Source of the DNA: Raphanus sativus
Taxonomy: Eukaryota; Streptophyta; Magnoliopsida; Brassicales; Brassicaceae
Direction of reading: 5' to 3'
NCBI RefSeq assembly: GCF_000801105.2
Contig: NC_079512.1
Span: 25,747,848 to 25,811,847 of the forward strand
Length of the DNA: 64,000 nt
Shown: in pieces, positions 1 to 11,942 of the stretch
Position numbering within the stretch: position 1 is the stretch's first letter
Layout of the letters: every line of letters begins with the position of its first letter
Notes under the pieces: generated by a model
What the model saw: the letters and a program-made list of their open reading frames with translations, nothing else
What the model was told of the DNA's origin: nothing
Database searches by the model: none
Made by a program: the position numbers and the translations under genes

Positions 1-1
1 T

Positions 2-2743
2 TGCCTATTATCATCTCGAAATATGGCATTTGCGAGATTTTTAACTCAAATAATCAAATTAAGAGCTCAGTTCTCTGATCATCCAATTAAAAGAGTTAGA
101 TTAGATAATGCTGGTGAATTCACATCCCAAGCATTTAATGATTACTGTATGGTATCAGGGATTGAAGTAGAGCACTCAGTTGCTCATGTTCATACACAAA
201 ACGGTTTGGCAGAATCACTAATTAAACGATTGCAATTAATTGCAAGGCCATTGATCATGAGATCAAAACTTCCAACCTCTGTATGGGGACATGCCATTCT
301 GCATGCAGAAGCACTCATTCGGATAAGACCCAGTGCGTACCATAGATATTCCCCATTACAGTTAGCGTTTGGTAGAGAACCAAATATTTCTCATCTAAAA
401 GTCTTTGGTTGTGCAGTTTATATCCCAATAGCACCACCGCAACGTACAAAGATGGGACCACAAAGACGGTTAGGAATATATATTGGTTATGATTCTCCAT
501 CAATAATAAGATATCTAGAACCACAAACTGGTGATGTGTTTACGGCACGATTTGCCGATTGTCATTTCAATGAGAAAGAGTTCCCAACCCTAGGGGGAGA
601 CAATAATCAAGTAGGAAAGGAAATCAAATGGAATGTGCCATCTTTATTACACCTTGATCCTCCTACGAAACAATCAGAACTAGAAGTTCGACGTATCATG
701 CAGTTACAAAATATAGCAAGTCAATTACCCGATGCATTTGCTGATACCAAAATGGTAACTAAATCACACATACCAGCTGCAAATACTCCTGCTCGTATTG
801 AAATACCACAAAAATATGGAGCGGCAGTTGATACACGTGAATCAGGAACACGTTTGAAACGCGGTAGACCTATTGGTTCGAAAGATAAAGTTCCTAGGAA
901 ACGTAAGGAAGGTGAAAAGCATGATACTCCCAAAATAACAGAAAATATTTTGGAAGAAGAAAATTGTGAATCTAACGACAATAGAGAACATATTGAATCT
1001 GAAGGAAATCACGAGATTTCTATCAATTACATCCATAATGGAAAGATATGGAAACGAAATAAGATGGATGACATTGATGATGTTTTCTCATATCTCTTAG
1101 CACAAGAAATAAATGAAGAAAACGAAGATCCAGAACCAAAATCTGTATATGAATGTCAAAAGAGACATGACTGGATGAAATGGAAAGATGCAATTCAAGT
1201 CGAACTAGATTCCCTTAACAAACGAAACGTATTCGGACCTATTGTGCTCACACCCAAAGATGTGAAACCTGTTGGATACAAATGGGTGTTCGTCCGAAAA
1301 CGAAATGAAAAAAATGAGATTACAAGATACAAAGCTCGTCTCGTAGCCCAAGGTTTTTCTCAAAGGCCTGGAATTGATTATGAGGAAACATATTCTCCTG
1401 TTATGGATGCAATCACTTTTAGATTCCTGATGAGTCTAGCAGCTGATAAAAATCTCGAGATGCGTCTCATGGATGTGGTTACGGCATATTTATATGGATC
1501 ATTAGATACTGATATCTACATGAGAATCCCAGATGGATTTAAAATTCCAGAAATCTTAAGTTCCAAACCTAAAGAGTTATGTGCAATAAAATTGCAAAGA
1601 TCATTATATGGCTTAAAGCAATCAGGACGTATGTGGTACAATCGTCTAAGTGAGCATTTAACAAAAGAAGGATACACAAATGATCCTATATGTCCTTGTG
1701 TTTTCATAAAGAAAACTACAACCGGATTTGTGATAATCGCGGTGTACGTTGATGATCTTAATATTATCGGAACTCAAGAAGAAATACAAAAGGCATCAGA
1801 TTATTTAAAAGGAGAATTTGAGATGAAAGATCTCGGACAGACAAAATATTGTCTAGGCTTACAGATTGAGCATTCTCAAAAGGGTATATTTCTACATCAA
1901 TCTACATATACCAAAAGAGTATTGAAACGCTTTAACATGGATAAAGCAACTCCTCTTAGCACCCCGATGGTAGTTAGATCACTTAATGTTGAAAATGATC
2001 CATTCCGACCATCCGAAGAAAATGAAGAAATACTTGGTCCCGAAGTTCCATATCTAAGTGCAATTGGAGCTCTTATGTATCTTGCAAATTGTACTCGACC
2101 AGATATATCTTTTGCCATCAATCTTTTAGCAAGATTCAGTTCATCCCCCACACGAAGACATTGGAATGGAATTAAACATGTCTTTCGTTATCTTCAAGGG
2201 ACCATTGATTTAGGTCTATTTTACCCTAAAAATTCAAAGGGTCAAATGATTGGTTTTGCAGATGCAGGTTATTTGTCAGATCCACACAAAGCTAGATCAC
2301 AAACGGGATACGTTTTTACTATTGGAGGCACTGCCATATCTTGGCGTTCTCAAAAGCAGACACTCGTGGCTACTTCTTCAAATCATGCTGAGATCATCGC
2401 ACTCCATGAAGCAAGTCGAGAATGTGTATGGCTAAGATCAATAAGCCGACATATCTGTTCAAGCAGTGCAATTGACGAAAATACGGAGCCAACTATTCTA
2501 TATGAAGATAATGCGGCATGTGTTGCTCAAACAAAGGAAGGATATATCAAAAGCGATAGAACGAAGCATATTCATCCGAAGTTCTTCTCATACACTCAAG
2601 AGCTCGAGAAGAAGAAAGAGATTGAAGTAAGATATGTTCGATCAAGCGACAATGCAGCTGACCTCTTCACTAAATCACTTCCTACCTCGGTATTCAGAAA
2701 ACATGTTCATAACATTGGAATGCGTCATCGGAATGATCTATGA
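2..2743 (+). CDS. Copia-type polyprotein (integrase C-terminal part, reverse transcriptase, RNase H), partial
   Basis: The frame is already open at base 2, before the first ATG at 23, so this is the 3' part of a longer gag-pol frame. Integrase core residues appear at the start: the Asp of RLDNAGEFT and the Glu of HTQNGLAES. Next comes the reverse transcriptase, beginning near the KWVFVRKRNE block (about residue 435) and including the catalytic AVYVDDLNIIG motif. The RNase H domain follows, with its acidic residues in FADAGY, HAEIIAL and YEDNAA and the DRTKHIHPKFF signature. About 900 residues are visible with no stop or frameshift. The product would copy the element's RNA into DNA and integrate it. 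It has no link to the neighbouring host gene other than position. Confidence 0.95.
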   Translation, partial: CLLSSRNMAFARFLTQIIKLRAQFSDHPIKRVRLDNAGEFTSQAFNDYCMVSGIEVEHSVAHVHTQNGLAESLIKRLQLIARPLIMRSKLPTSVWGHAILHAEALIRIRPSAYHRYSPLQLAFGREPNISHLKVFGCAVYIPIAPPQRTKMGPQRRLGIYIGYDSPSIIRYLEPQTGDVFTARFADCHFNEKEFPTLGGDNNQVGKEIKWNVPSLLHLDPPTKQSELEVRRIMQLQNIASQLPDAFADTKMVTKSHIPAANTPARIEIPQKYGAAVDTRESGTRLKRGRPIGSKDKVPRKRKEGEKHDTPKITENILEEENCESNDNREHIESEGNHEISINYIHNGKIWKRNKMDDIDDVFSYLLAQEINEENEDPEPKSVYECQKRHDWMKWKDAIQVELDSLNKRNVFGPIVLTPKDVKPVGYKWVFVRKRNEKNEITRYKARLVAQGFSQRPGIDYEETYSPVMDAITFRFLMSLAADKNLEMRLMDVVTAYLYGSLDTDIYMRIPDGFKIPEILSSKPKELCAIKLQRSLYGLKQSGRMWYNRLSEHLTKEGYTNDPICPCVFIKKTTTGFVIIAVYVDDLNIIGTQEEIQKASDYLKGEFEMKDLGQTKYCLGLQIEHSQKGIFLHQSTYTKRVLKRFNMDKATPLSTPMVVRSLNVENDPFRPSEENEEILGPEVPYLSAIGALMYLANCTRPDISFAINLLARFSSSPTRRHWNGIKHVFRYLQGTIDLGLFYPKNSKGQMIGFADAGYLSDPHKARSQTGYVFTIGGTAISWRSQKQTLVATSSNHAEIIALHEASRECVWLRSISRHICSSSAIDENTEPTILYEDNAACVAQTKEGYIKSDRTKHIHPKFFSYTQELEKKKEIEVRYVRSSDNAADLFTKSLPTSVFRKHVHNIGMRHRNDL

Positions 2744-2888
2744 CTGCTCATCCGAGGGGGAGCTTACGTGGTTGTACTCTTTTTACCTTACTATGGTTTT
2801 TTCCATTGGGTTTTCCTGGAAAGGTTTTTAACGAGGCAACAAAAACGTTAAGCAAGAAGAGATAGTGACACTGGTCTCCAAGGGGGAG

Positions 2889-3196
2889 TGTTATAAACGT
2901 GAAAAATGGAATGTCAACAAAGGAAGCACCGATCATTGAAAATGATCGTGTGAAGTAAATTATGTGGAGCCCACTGCCACTATGCACACACAGTAACTTT
3001 CTCTTTTTACTTCTATATAAACGATTGTTTCGATCGATTGTAATGCGCACTTTTACACCATTCTCTTCTTCCTCATATAACTTACTCTCTCTCTCGTTAT
3101 TATACTTATATCAGTGTTCTTTTATTTCTGCGGGTATAAAATTTCACTCTTATTTAAATTTTTCGATACTATAAAATTGTAAGTTATTTTATAACA
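2889..3196 (+). repeat. 3' LTR of the copia element
   Basis: The repeat starts TGTTAT directly after the polypurine tract and ends ATAACA, its exact inverted complement, giving about 308 bp. That is a normal length for a copia LTR. It contains a TATA motif and a downstream CT-rich stretch. The 5' LTR is outside the window, so the borders rest on the terminal inverted hexamer and the polypurine tract only. Confidence 0.8.
3014..3020 (+). promoter_or_regulatory. TATA box inside the 3' LTR
   Basis: A TATATAA motif sits in the middle of the LTR, where the U3 promoter of a copia element is expected. It points to the right, toward the JOX2-like gene whose ATG lies about 360 bp downstream. Readout transcription is inferred, not shown. 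Confidence 0.5.
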
Positions 3197-3382
3197 AATA
3201 ATATTTTTTCCACACGTTTCATTAATTATCAAAGACGCTGCTTTCATCGTCTCGAGCCGGTTTCTGGATTCTCCTCCACCACCATTTAAACTCCTTCCAC
3301 CAATCAAAATTTTAGTTATTTCTCACACATCCTCTAAACGTCTGGCATGTGCAAGAGCAATAGATCAAAACAAAACAAAAGG

Positions 3383-5895
3383 ATGAACAAGAACAAGAAA
3401 GATGTGAAGATCGAGACACAGAAAGCATCGATGATGGATGAGTGGCCTGAGCCAATAGTTCGAGTCCAGTCTTTAGCCGAGAGCAACCTATCCTCTCTCC
3501 CCGACCGCTACATAAAACCTGTGTCTCAACGCCCCACCATGACCGAGGACGCCGCTCCCGCCTCGATCAACATCCCAATCATTGACCTTGAAGGACTCTT
3601 CTCAGAAGAAGGGTCTTCGGATGACGTCATCATGGCTAAGATATCGGAGGCTTGCCGTGAGTGGGGATTCTTCCAGGTGGTGAACCACGGTGTGAGGCCG
3701 GAGCTGATGGACGCGGCTAGAGAGAATTGGAGAGAGTTTTTTCATTTGCCGGTCAATGCTAAAGAGACTTATTCGAACTCACCAAGAACCTATGAAGGCT
3801 ATGGAAGTAGGTTAGGAGTTCAGAAAGGAGCCATTCTTGATTGGAGTGATTATTATTATCTTCATCATCTTCCTCCTCATTTGAAAGATTTCAATAAGTG
3901 GCCTTCTTCTCCTCCCACCATTAGGTACTTGTTGTCCTCTTTAATTATTTCCTCCTTTGTGATTCTCTTAGGACATTTGCAAAGGTCTTTCAATTATTTA
4001 TTTTTTACCAAAAGAATACAATATTTAATTAAAAGATGTTTCAAAGTTTGAAAATTTTCATGCCAATTTATCTCAAACAACAGAGTTTAATATGAGTTCA
4101 AGTTTTTGAAAAGAAAAATATATATAAACATTAGTATGATTTATGATAGACTTCAATACACGTGATCTTATATCCTTTATTTATAAATATTTGCATGAGT
4201 TTTTATTTTACTTTTTTGGAAAGTTTTTATTCAAGAAGACCCATTTACCGAAAAGTTATTTCTTGTTTTCCTTTATCTTCTGACGAGGAGAATTTGTGAC
4301 TTTTTAACGTTGGAATCACAAAAAGCTGCTAAGAAAGAAAAGGTACAATCTTGGACCAGATTCGTTAATATTTTAAATGTTTTCTATAGAGAAGTGATCG
4401 ATGATTATGGCAAGGAAGTAGTACAATTATGCGAGAGGATTATGAGGGTATTATCGTCAAATTTGGGACTCAACGAAGATAAGTTTCAAGAAGCTTTTGG
4501 AGGTAAAAACATTGGAGCATGTTTAAGGGTTAATTATTACCCAAAATGCCCTCGACCGGAGCTGGCTCTTGGTCTCTCTTCTCATTCTGATCCTGGAGGT
4601 ATGACCATTCTTTTACCGGACGATCAAGTCTTTGGTCTCCAGGTCCGTAAAGATAATACGTGGATCACCGTCAAGCCTCATCCCCATGCTTTCATCGTCA
4701 ATATTGGTGATCAAATCCAGGTATATTAGTTTTATTCTCTTTATTTTTAATATGCATGGATTTATTTTATAAGAATTGATGTTTAAAATAGTTAAAATAA
4801 TTGAAAACACTTCAAATCTATATATATATATATATATATTTATCTATTTATTTATTTGTATATGTTTTACACATGCATAAAAATTGATGTTTGGTGTAAG
4901 ATTGAAAAGGCAACATTAATAATTTTTGAGACAACTAATGAAGAGTATAAGACGAGCTACAGTTCCACGTTTTAGACATGTTTCGAAATGTAAATATGAG
5001 AAACAGTAACTACTTGGTGCCAAATTGTCTTTTGAATTTTCTGAAAAAATTTGTTATTATTATGTCAATATTCCGATAATAGATATTACGTCCTTTTAGA
5101 TCTTATATCCTGTCTGCTGGTTTTTATGGACCGTTTCGTATAAAATGTCACTTTCAGAAAATAAAGTAAATCAAGAATTATATATGTATTTTAATTATCA
5201 GTGGCTGTCCCTATTTTAATATCAAACAAACTGTACAGCAATAATCCTTCATTGCGCACATGTGTTTGGCCGTTTGCCCATGTCGGAGAAGGAATATTAA
5301 TTTGTACAATGTAGAACACGATTTTTCAAACAAAGACATCGCACATGTTCATATGCTCTAGAAAATTTGTATTGCTCTAAAAAAAAAAAGCTCTAGAAAA
5401 TTTGTCAAAATACCACTATTTTGGTGAAGCAAAACTCATGTTAGCTTTTTGTGGCTAGTGGGAAAGAATAATGTCCATATCATGATTTAATCTCTTTACA
5501 AACTTCGTTATTTTTAATTGGACAAAACTTGAAAAAATTTAAGCGAATGTTTATCCAAATTCAAATCTCTGTAATCTCTATATTCTAAATTGGTCTTAAA
5601 CTTATAATCAAAGCTTATGTGTGTTGCAATGATGATAAAAATGCAGATACTAAGCAACTCGACATACAAGAGTGTGGAGCATAGAGTGATAGTGAACTCG
5701 GAGAAAGAGAGAGTTTCACTTGCTTTCTTCTACAATCCTAAAAGCGATATTCCAATCCAACCATTACAAGAACTTGTATCCACTCATAATCCTCCTTTAT
5801 ATCCACCAATGACCTTTGATCAATATAGACTCTTTATCAGAACTCAAGGTCCACGAGGCAAATCCCATGTTGAGTCCCATGTTTCTCCTCGTTAA
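3383..5895 (+). CDS. JOX2: 2-oxoglutarate/Fe(II)-dependent dioxygenase, jasmonate-induced oxygenase type (JOX2-like)
   Basis: Three exons (3383-3924, 4390-4720, 5647-5895) join in frame to give 373 residues, matching the length of Arabidopsis JOX2 (At5g05600). The N-terminal DIOX_N part (about residues 50-160) contains the block GFFQVVNHGV. The iron ligands are visible as H and D in SSHSDPGG and H in SVEHRVIVN, and the 2-oxoglutarate-binding R and S in KERVSLAFF. JOX enzymes hydroxylate jasmonic acid to an inactive 12-hydroxy form in the cytosol and so damp jasmonate defence signalling. I chose the ATG at 3383 because it matches the family N-terminus; an upstream in-frame ATG at 3347 would add 12 lysine-rich residues. 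The second intron is long (926 bp). A copia LTR ends only about 187 bp upstream of the start codon. All splice sites are GT..AG. Confidence 0.92.
5390..5405 (+). repeat. Short direct repeat flanking a poly(A)-ended 19-bp insertion in JOX2 intron 2
   Basis: The 16-mer GCTCTAGAAAATTTGT occurs at 5355-5370 and again at 5390-5405. Between the copies lie 19 bases ending in eleven A residues. The arrangement copies the outline of a target-primed retrotransposition event with almost nothing inserted. Confidence 0.5.
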
Positions 5896-7276
5896 TTGTT
5901 TTCTTTTTACGCAAAGAAGATTTGATGTTTTAAAAATCTGACTTGTATATGTGTATCTTTATTTTTCATTCTAGTTCTCACAGGATCTGATTTACCTTCA
6001 CGCAAAATAACCCATTGAATGATAAATAAATTGTTATACAATATTAGTTTCGTATACAGCCTATGTTCTAAATGCTATGTATCCAACCAAACTTCCATAT
6101 AATATTGTTTAACAAAAAACAACAATTCATACAATATATATAACATCTATCAATATCATTTGCGCATTGTTTATTTCTGTAATGTGTCGCCATGTTTGAA
6201 AAACCTGGCTGATAGTGATCAAAATACAACTAGCATTTAAAGAGAACATAAATGTATAATTGTTGAACTCTAACGTCACATGATATCATATGATAACCTT
6301 TAAATATTGCGTAATCAATTGGTCTAACTAAACTATTAATTGGATTGCAGAGTAAACCTATGCACACAAACATTCCATGATTTTATGAACACCTAACCAA
6401 ATCTCCAATCCTATTCTATTTTTTTCTAAAATGATGTTGAAATGGAATATGAAATAAGAAATGATTCAATCCAATTCCATATCTTACTCTATAATGGAAT
6501 AGTCATTCGTTATTCTAGATAAAATGAGATATTAAGTTGGATTAAATGAATTTTACTCGATTTTCTCTTTTACTCTAAAATAGAAAAAATAAAGTTTTAG
6601 ATTAGAGCATCTCTAATCGGTTACAAACACCTCCTAGACAATCACATAAACCGTTTTTCATAACACTAAGACTTGTCTGCATTTCATGATATATGATAAG
6701 ATTTTCGTATAAAACTATATAAAATTAAGAAAATGAATCTATTGATATAAGTAGCATATCGAATACATATACCTGGCATAAATATTAAAGTATTATAACA
6801 ACATAGCACGGTTTGATATTTATTTTATCAAAGACTAAAATCTGATATATTATATACAAATGAGGGAGATGAGCCTGCGATCATTTTCAATATTGTCATG
6901 GATGAGTCATACATTATATTTCTATCCTATTAATAATCTCTTATAATTGTAAAATCTTTAGAGATTCGATTTTATATAGAGGATTAGTGGTGAATAAGAT
7001 TGTGTGTCCAATATTCTAATAACAAAGCCACATCTACTCTATTGTACACCTCTCATTCCCATATATATTTGCTTTTCTGTGGAATAATCATGAGATTCAA
7101 GATGTCACGTTTGAGGTATAAACAGCATATTATGTCTATCTAAAAGTAAGATTCGTCTATGGTATTATAATATGATAATTACAAGCATGTGCGTTTTCAA
7201 GTGGTGGTTTGGCACCACTGTCGACTTAGTCTAGCATATATTTTATTTAGAAAAATTGAATACTACACATATCATA
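5896..7276. other. Intergenic, AT-rich; no gene seen
   Basis: This holds the 3' flank of JOX2 and then AT-rich sequence without a coding signal. Near 6604 there is a lone GAGCATCTCTAATCGG motif resembling one end of a Tourist-like MITE, but I found no partner. The last three bases, ATA (7274-7276), are the left target duplication of the CACTA element. Confidence 0.6.
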
Positions 7277-7289
7277 CACTACAAAAAAA
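7277..7289 (+). repeat. CACTA left terminal inverted repeat
   Basis: CACTACAAAAAAA at the left end mirrors the right end at 15413-15425, whose reverse complement begins CACTACAAGAAAT. It is preceded by the ATA target duplication. Confidence 0.85.
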
Positions 7290-8027
7290 GTCCACATTGA
7301 TAGCATATTACGATAGCTCATTTTACCAAACTGCTGTTGTTTGTGTGTAAAAAAAATCGTAACTCTATAATAGCATTATATTAACGCTATGGAAAAGTTT
7401 TACTAAGCGGGAAGCTAAATGTGATTTTCCGCGTGACACTTAGCGAAAATCAGAAAATTTCCCTCTCTCTCATCTCTCATTTCCCTCTCATATCTCATTT
7501 ACCTCTCTCATCTCTCTTATTTCCCCTCTTTTCTCTTAGAACCCTAGGAAAAATCGATTTCGATTCAACAACTTAGAAACCCTAATTACCTTATTCCAAC
7601 CACAAATTCATCTGACTTTTCCATCACATAAGGTATCCTTGCTTCAATTGCGAGGTCTTACTCGATTTCGAGCTCTAATCGTTTTCGATTTTGCCTTGCT
7701 TTGGTTTCGTTTTCGATTTTCTGTTAACACTTGTTCTTGAATCTTTCTCTTTCGGGTTTATCTCGTGTTTGCTTCCTGTTTCGTAGCTGTATCGTTTCTT
7801 ATTAAGAGTCTACTGTTTCGGTTTTGTAATAGCTTGAAATCGTGTTTTTTTTTTCTGTTTCGTAGCTTGGGTCGTTTCCAGATTAAGAGTCTAGGGTTGC
7901 GATTTGCTTTCGTATCATAGATAGAATGTAACTATTTGTTTTGTGTTATCTCGTTTCATTTTGATTTGTTTTACTATGAACTGGTTCTTTATGTTACTAA
8001 AGGTTTCAATTCAGGATAGAAAATAGA

Positions 8028-11000
8028 ATGGTGGACAAAGCATGGGTGCATCTTAGCAGGTAATGTATTCAATCATATATCTTGGTTTTGAGTAGTTGCT
8101 GAGCTCATGTGTTTATTTGCTTTTCCTTTTGATTCTGAACCGTAGGGTTGATCCTGCTTATGAGAGAGGGGCTTCAAAGTTTGTAGAGGATGTGGCTGCA
8201 GCTTCGGGAGGCAATGATATGATTGTCTGTCCTTGCATCGACTGCCGAAACATAGATCGTCACTCAGCAACTGTGGTAGTTGACCATCTCGTTACTAGGG
8301 GAATGGAGGAGGCTTATAAGAAGCGGTCTGATTGGTATCTACATGGAGACTTGAACTCAGGGGTTGCTGATGATGGGAGCGTGCATCAATGGAATGATGA
8401 GATCTTGGGGTTATACAGAGCTGCTGAGTGTTTTGATGAAGTGTTAGCTGGTTCCGGGGATTTGACTGAGATGGCAGAGGGAGACGACAAGAAGGAAGAT
8501 GAGTTTTTGGCAAAGCTAGCTGATGCTGAGACACCTTTGTATCCGAGTTGTGCAAGCCATAGCAAGTTATCGGCCATTGTATCATTGTTTAGATTGAAGA
8601 CTCAGAATGGGTGGTCAGACAAGAGCTTCAATGATCTGCTTGAGACGTTGCCGGATATGCTACCAGAGGAAAACGTCCTACACTCTTCACTGTATGAGGT
8701 TAAAAAATTTTTGAAGACATTTGATATGGGGTACGAGAAGATTCATGCATGTGTGAACGACTGCTGCCTGTTCAGAAAGAGGTTTAAGAAGCTTGAGCAC
8801 TGTCCGAAATGTAAGGCTTCAAGATGGAAGACCAATGTCCACACTGGTGAAAAGAAGAAAGGAGTCCCACAGAAAGTGTTGCGGTATTTTCCAATAATCC
8901 CGAGATTGAAGAGAATGTACCGGTCAGAGGAAATGGCTAAGGATCTCAGATGGCACTTCAGCAACAAAAGCACTGATGGGAAGCTTCGACACCCAGTTGA
9001 TTCAGTCACATGGGACCAGATGAATGCCAAATACCCTACATTTGCCGCAGAAGAGAGGAACATACGGCTTGGACTTTCAACAGACGGATTTAATCCATTC
9101 AATATGAAGAACACGATGTACAGTTGCTGGCCAGTTCTCTTAGTCAACTACAACTTGCCACCTGATCTTTGCATGAAGAAGGAGAACATCATGCTTTCAC
9201 TGTTGATTCCCGGTCCACAACAGCCTGGTAATAGTTTAGATGTGTACTTAGAACCTCTCATTGAGGATCTAAACCATCTGTGGAGCATTGGAGAGTTAGT
9301 TTATGATGCTGTGACTCGGTCAACATTTACTTTGAGGGCGATGCTGCTTTGGACGATCAGTGATTTCCCGGCTTATGGGAATCTAGCAGGCTGCAAAGTA
9401 AAGGGAAGAATGGGGTGTCCTTTATGTGGGAAGAATACTGATAGTATGTGGCTCAAGTTCAGCAGAAAACATGTGTACATGTGCCACAGAAAGGGTTTGC
9501 CACCAGCCCATAGATTTCGGGGAAAGAAGAGATGGTTCGATGGAAAAGCTGAACAAGGGAGAAAGGGGAGAATTTTAACTGGGCGTGAGATTTCTCAAAA
9601 CCTGAGACATTTCAAAAATGAGTTTGGCAATGTCAAACGTTCTACAAGTAAGAGGAAAAGGGTGATCAGTACAGATAGAGGATCTGATAGTGAGGGTTTA
9701 TCCAGTGAATCAGAGGAAGAGGATGAGGAAGATGAAGAAGTCAACGTAGATGAGGATGAGTTATCTAGATGGAAGAAGAGATCAATTTTTTTCAAGCTAC
9801 CTTACTGGGCGGTATGATTCATTGATCTTGTGCTTATATCTTTCTATAATTGACTGTATTCTGAATAATTTTGGTTTTATTTATGATTAGGAACTCCCGG
9901 TGAGGCACAACTTAGATGTAATGCATGTTGAGAGGAATGTGGCTGCTAGTATTGTGTCGACATTGTTGCACTGTGGGAAATCAAAGGATGGTCTTCCTGC
10001 TCGTAAAGATCTGGAGGATCTTGGTATTAGGCAGGATTTGCACCCTAAAATCCAAGGAAAGAGAACATACCTTCCTCCTGCGCCGTGGTCTTTGTCCAAG
10101 TCAGAGAAGAAGGTATTTTGCAGGCGCTTATTTGATTTCAAAGGGCCAGATGGTTATTGTTCAAACATAGCTAGAGGTGTTTCACTAGATGACTGTAAAG
10201 TCACAGGGCTGAAGTCACATGACTATCATGTCTTAATGCAGCAACTTCTTCCTATCGCTCTTAAAGGGTTGCTGCCTAAAGGACCTAGGCTAGCAATTAC
10301 AAGGCTATGTTCATTCTTCAATCTGTTGTGTTAGAGAGTGATCGACAGAGAGCAGCTTTTGGTTATGGAAGCGGAGATTGTAGAGACTCTTTGCTTGTTC
10401 GAAAGATTTTTCCCTCCAAGTTTCTTTGATATCATGGTCCATTTGACTGTGCATCTAGGAAGGGAAGCCCGTCTTGGTGGACCAGTCCATTTCAGATGGA
10501 TGTACCCATTCGAGAGGTACTTTATACATGTATGTTTGAAATGATAGTATTCTTTAGCTAATTTTTATTAACTCAATTATTTTGCAGGTATATGAAAGTA
10601 CTTAAAGACTTCGTCAGGAATACTGCCAGACCAGAAGGGTGCATCGCTGAGTCTTATCTAGCTGAGGAATGTATGAGATTTTGCAGTGAATTTTTGAAGA
10701 AGACAACAAATGTAGAAGACAAAGTTGATAGAAACATGGAGTATGAGAACAGCACTATCTTAGAGGGGCGTCCAATATCCACTGGAACCTCAATTACCCT
10801 CAGTGAAATGGAGAAGAAAATAGCACATCTTGCTATTATCCAGAACCTGTCTATCGTCGAACCTTATGTAGAGTAAGCACTAAGTTATTTTATTTGAAAG
10901 TTTATATGAAAGTTTATATTTCTGTCTGACAAGTGATTTATTTCTATTAACCAGTGAGCATCTCCAGTTCTTACAAGACACTGATGACAAGTGTCGGCGA

Positions 11001-11740
11001 GATGCATCTTTCTTATGGAGTATGCATACTAAGAATTTTGCAAATTGGCTAAAAAAACAGGTTCGTTATGAGACTTGGGTAAAAAACTTATCTCTTCTGA
11101 TGATTGTTGTATAGTTGTTGACTGTCTTTTTACTTTGTAGGTACCTCTTGATTCCAAAGAACATGAAGAAACTCTCAAGTGGTTAGCTTATGGTCCACGT
11201 TGTTCTGCAAGGTCATATACTGGCTTTATAGTTAATGGGCAGAGGTTTCGCACATCGTCAGTTGATAGGAAAAGTCAGAATTCAGGAGTTTACTATGAGG
11301 CTACCGCAGTTTGTAGATCGAGTGCTAAAGATACGTCACAAGTGGTTGATGTGGTATCTTACTATGGCAGAGTAACAGACATTATTCTCATGGATTATAA
11401 TGTCTTCTATGTTCCTCTGTTTCGATGTCAGTGGGCAGTAAAGGGTAATGGAGTGAAGATTGAAGATGGTTTTACACTTGTAAACATGCAGCACAGTCAA
11501 GCCTCCTTTTCTAGTGACCCATACATACTAGCATCGCAAGCAAAGCAAGTCTTCTACTCTAGGGAAAATGAGACCTCCAACTGGTATATTGTCATGAGAG
11601 GTCCTTCAAGAAGATACAGTAAGGAAGATGTCCACGAGGGAACTGGAGAGATTGGGCCGTTGCCTACAAATTTAGACATGGAAGTTGACACTGATGACGC
11701 CGACAATGCCAGAACTGATTGTGAAGGAATTTATGTGTGA
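8028..11740 (+). CDS. TNP2-type CACTA transposase, interrupted by one in-frame stop
   Basis: Six exons (8028-8059, 8146-9811, 9891-10516, 10588-10872, 10955-11060, 11141-11740) join in frame to 1105 codons. The N-terminus is a transposase-associated domain with the zinc-type pattern CPCIDC and an HL..G...Y..W..HGD block. The tnp2 transposase domain follows, with blocks STDGFNPF, ISDFPAYG, a CPLC cysteine pair and RHNLDVMHVERNV. Next is a DUF4218-like region (PSFFDIMVHLTVHL, FRWMYPFER) and a C-terminal DUF4216-like region (VVSYYGRVTDIILMDY). Between the DNA-binding blocks lies an acidic Ser/Glu-rich linker. Codon 714 (TAG, 10332-10334) is a stop in an otherwise open frame, located just after RLCSFFNLLC. 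Every exon border used is GT..AG. The product would cut and join element ends; with the stop it is probably inactive unless read through. Confidence 0.9.
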
Positions 11741-11942
11741 AGCATATCCTTTTTTAGTTCTCGTGTCCTTTGAGTGTGATTGGTCTTTGATTGTTTGAGT
11801 TATTGTGTGCTTGATGTGTGTTTACTATTTAGTTCTTGTGGTCTTAGTATGGCTTTTTGAGTTTTTTTGTGTGCGTGATGTTTGTTTAGTATTTGGATTG
11901 TAGTTAACTCTTCCTTTCATGATCTTTTTCAGGTAACTTGAG

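Larger units (their letters stand above)
1..3196 (+). mobile_element. Ty1/copia LTR retrotransposon, 5'-truncated by the window edge
   Basis: The window opens inside the pol gene of a Ty1/copia element. Visible in order are the C-terminal part of the integrase core, reverse transcriptase, RNase H, a purine-rich tract (AAGGGGGAG, about 2880-2888) and a 3' LTR that starts TGTTAT and ends ATAACA. The order integrase before reverse transcriptase is diagnostic of copia rather than gypsy elements. The pol frame is open for all of its visible length, so the insertion looks fairly young. The gag region, 5' LTR and the 5-bp target duplication partner lie to the left of the window and cannot be checked. 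Confidence 0.95.

Noticed and set aside
3347..3382. Upstream ATG of the JOX2-like gene
   Set aside because: It would add 12 Lys/Ser-rich residues absent from the family; the ATG at 3383 matches the normal N-terminus.
8295..8585. Minus-strand open frame of 96 codons
   Set aside because: Antisense shadow of the transposase exon.
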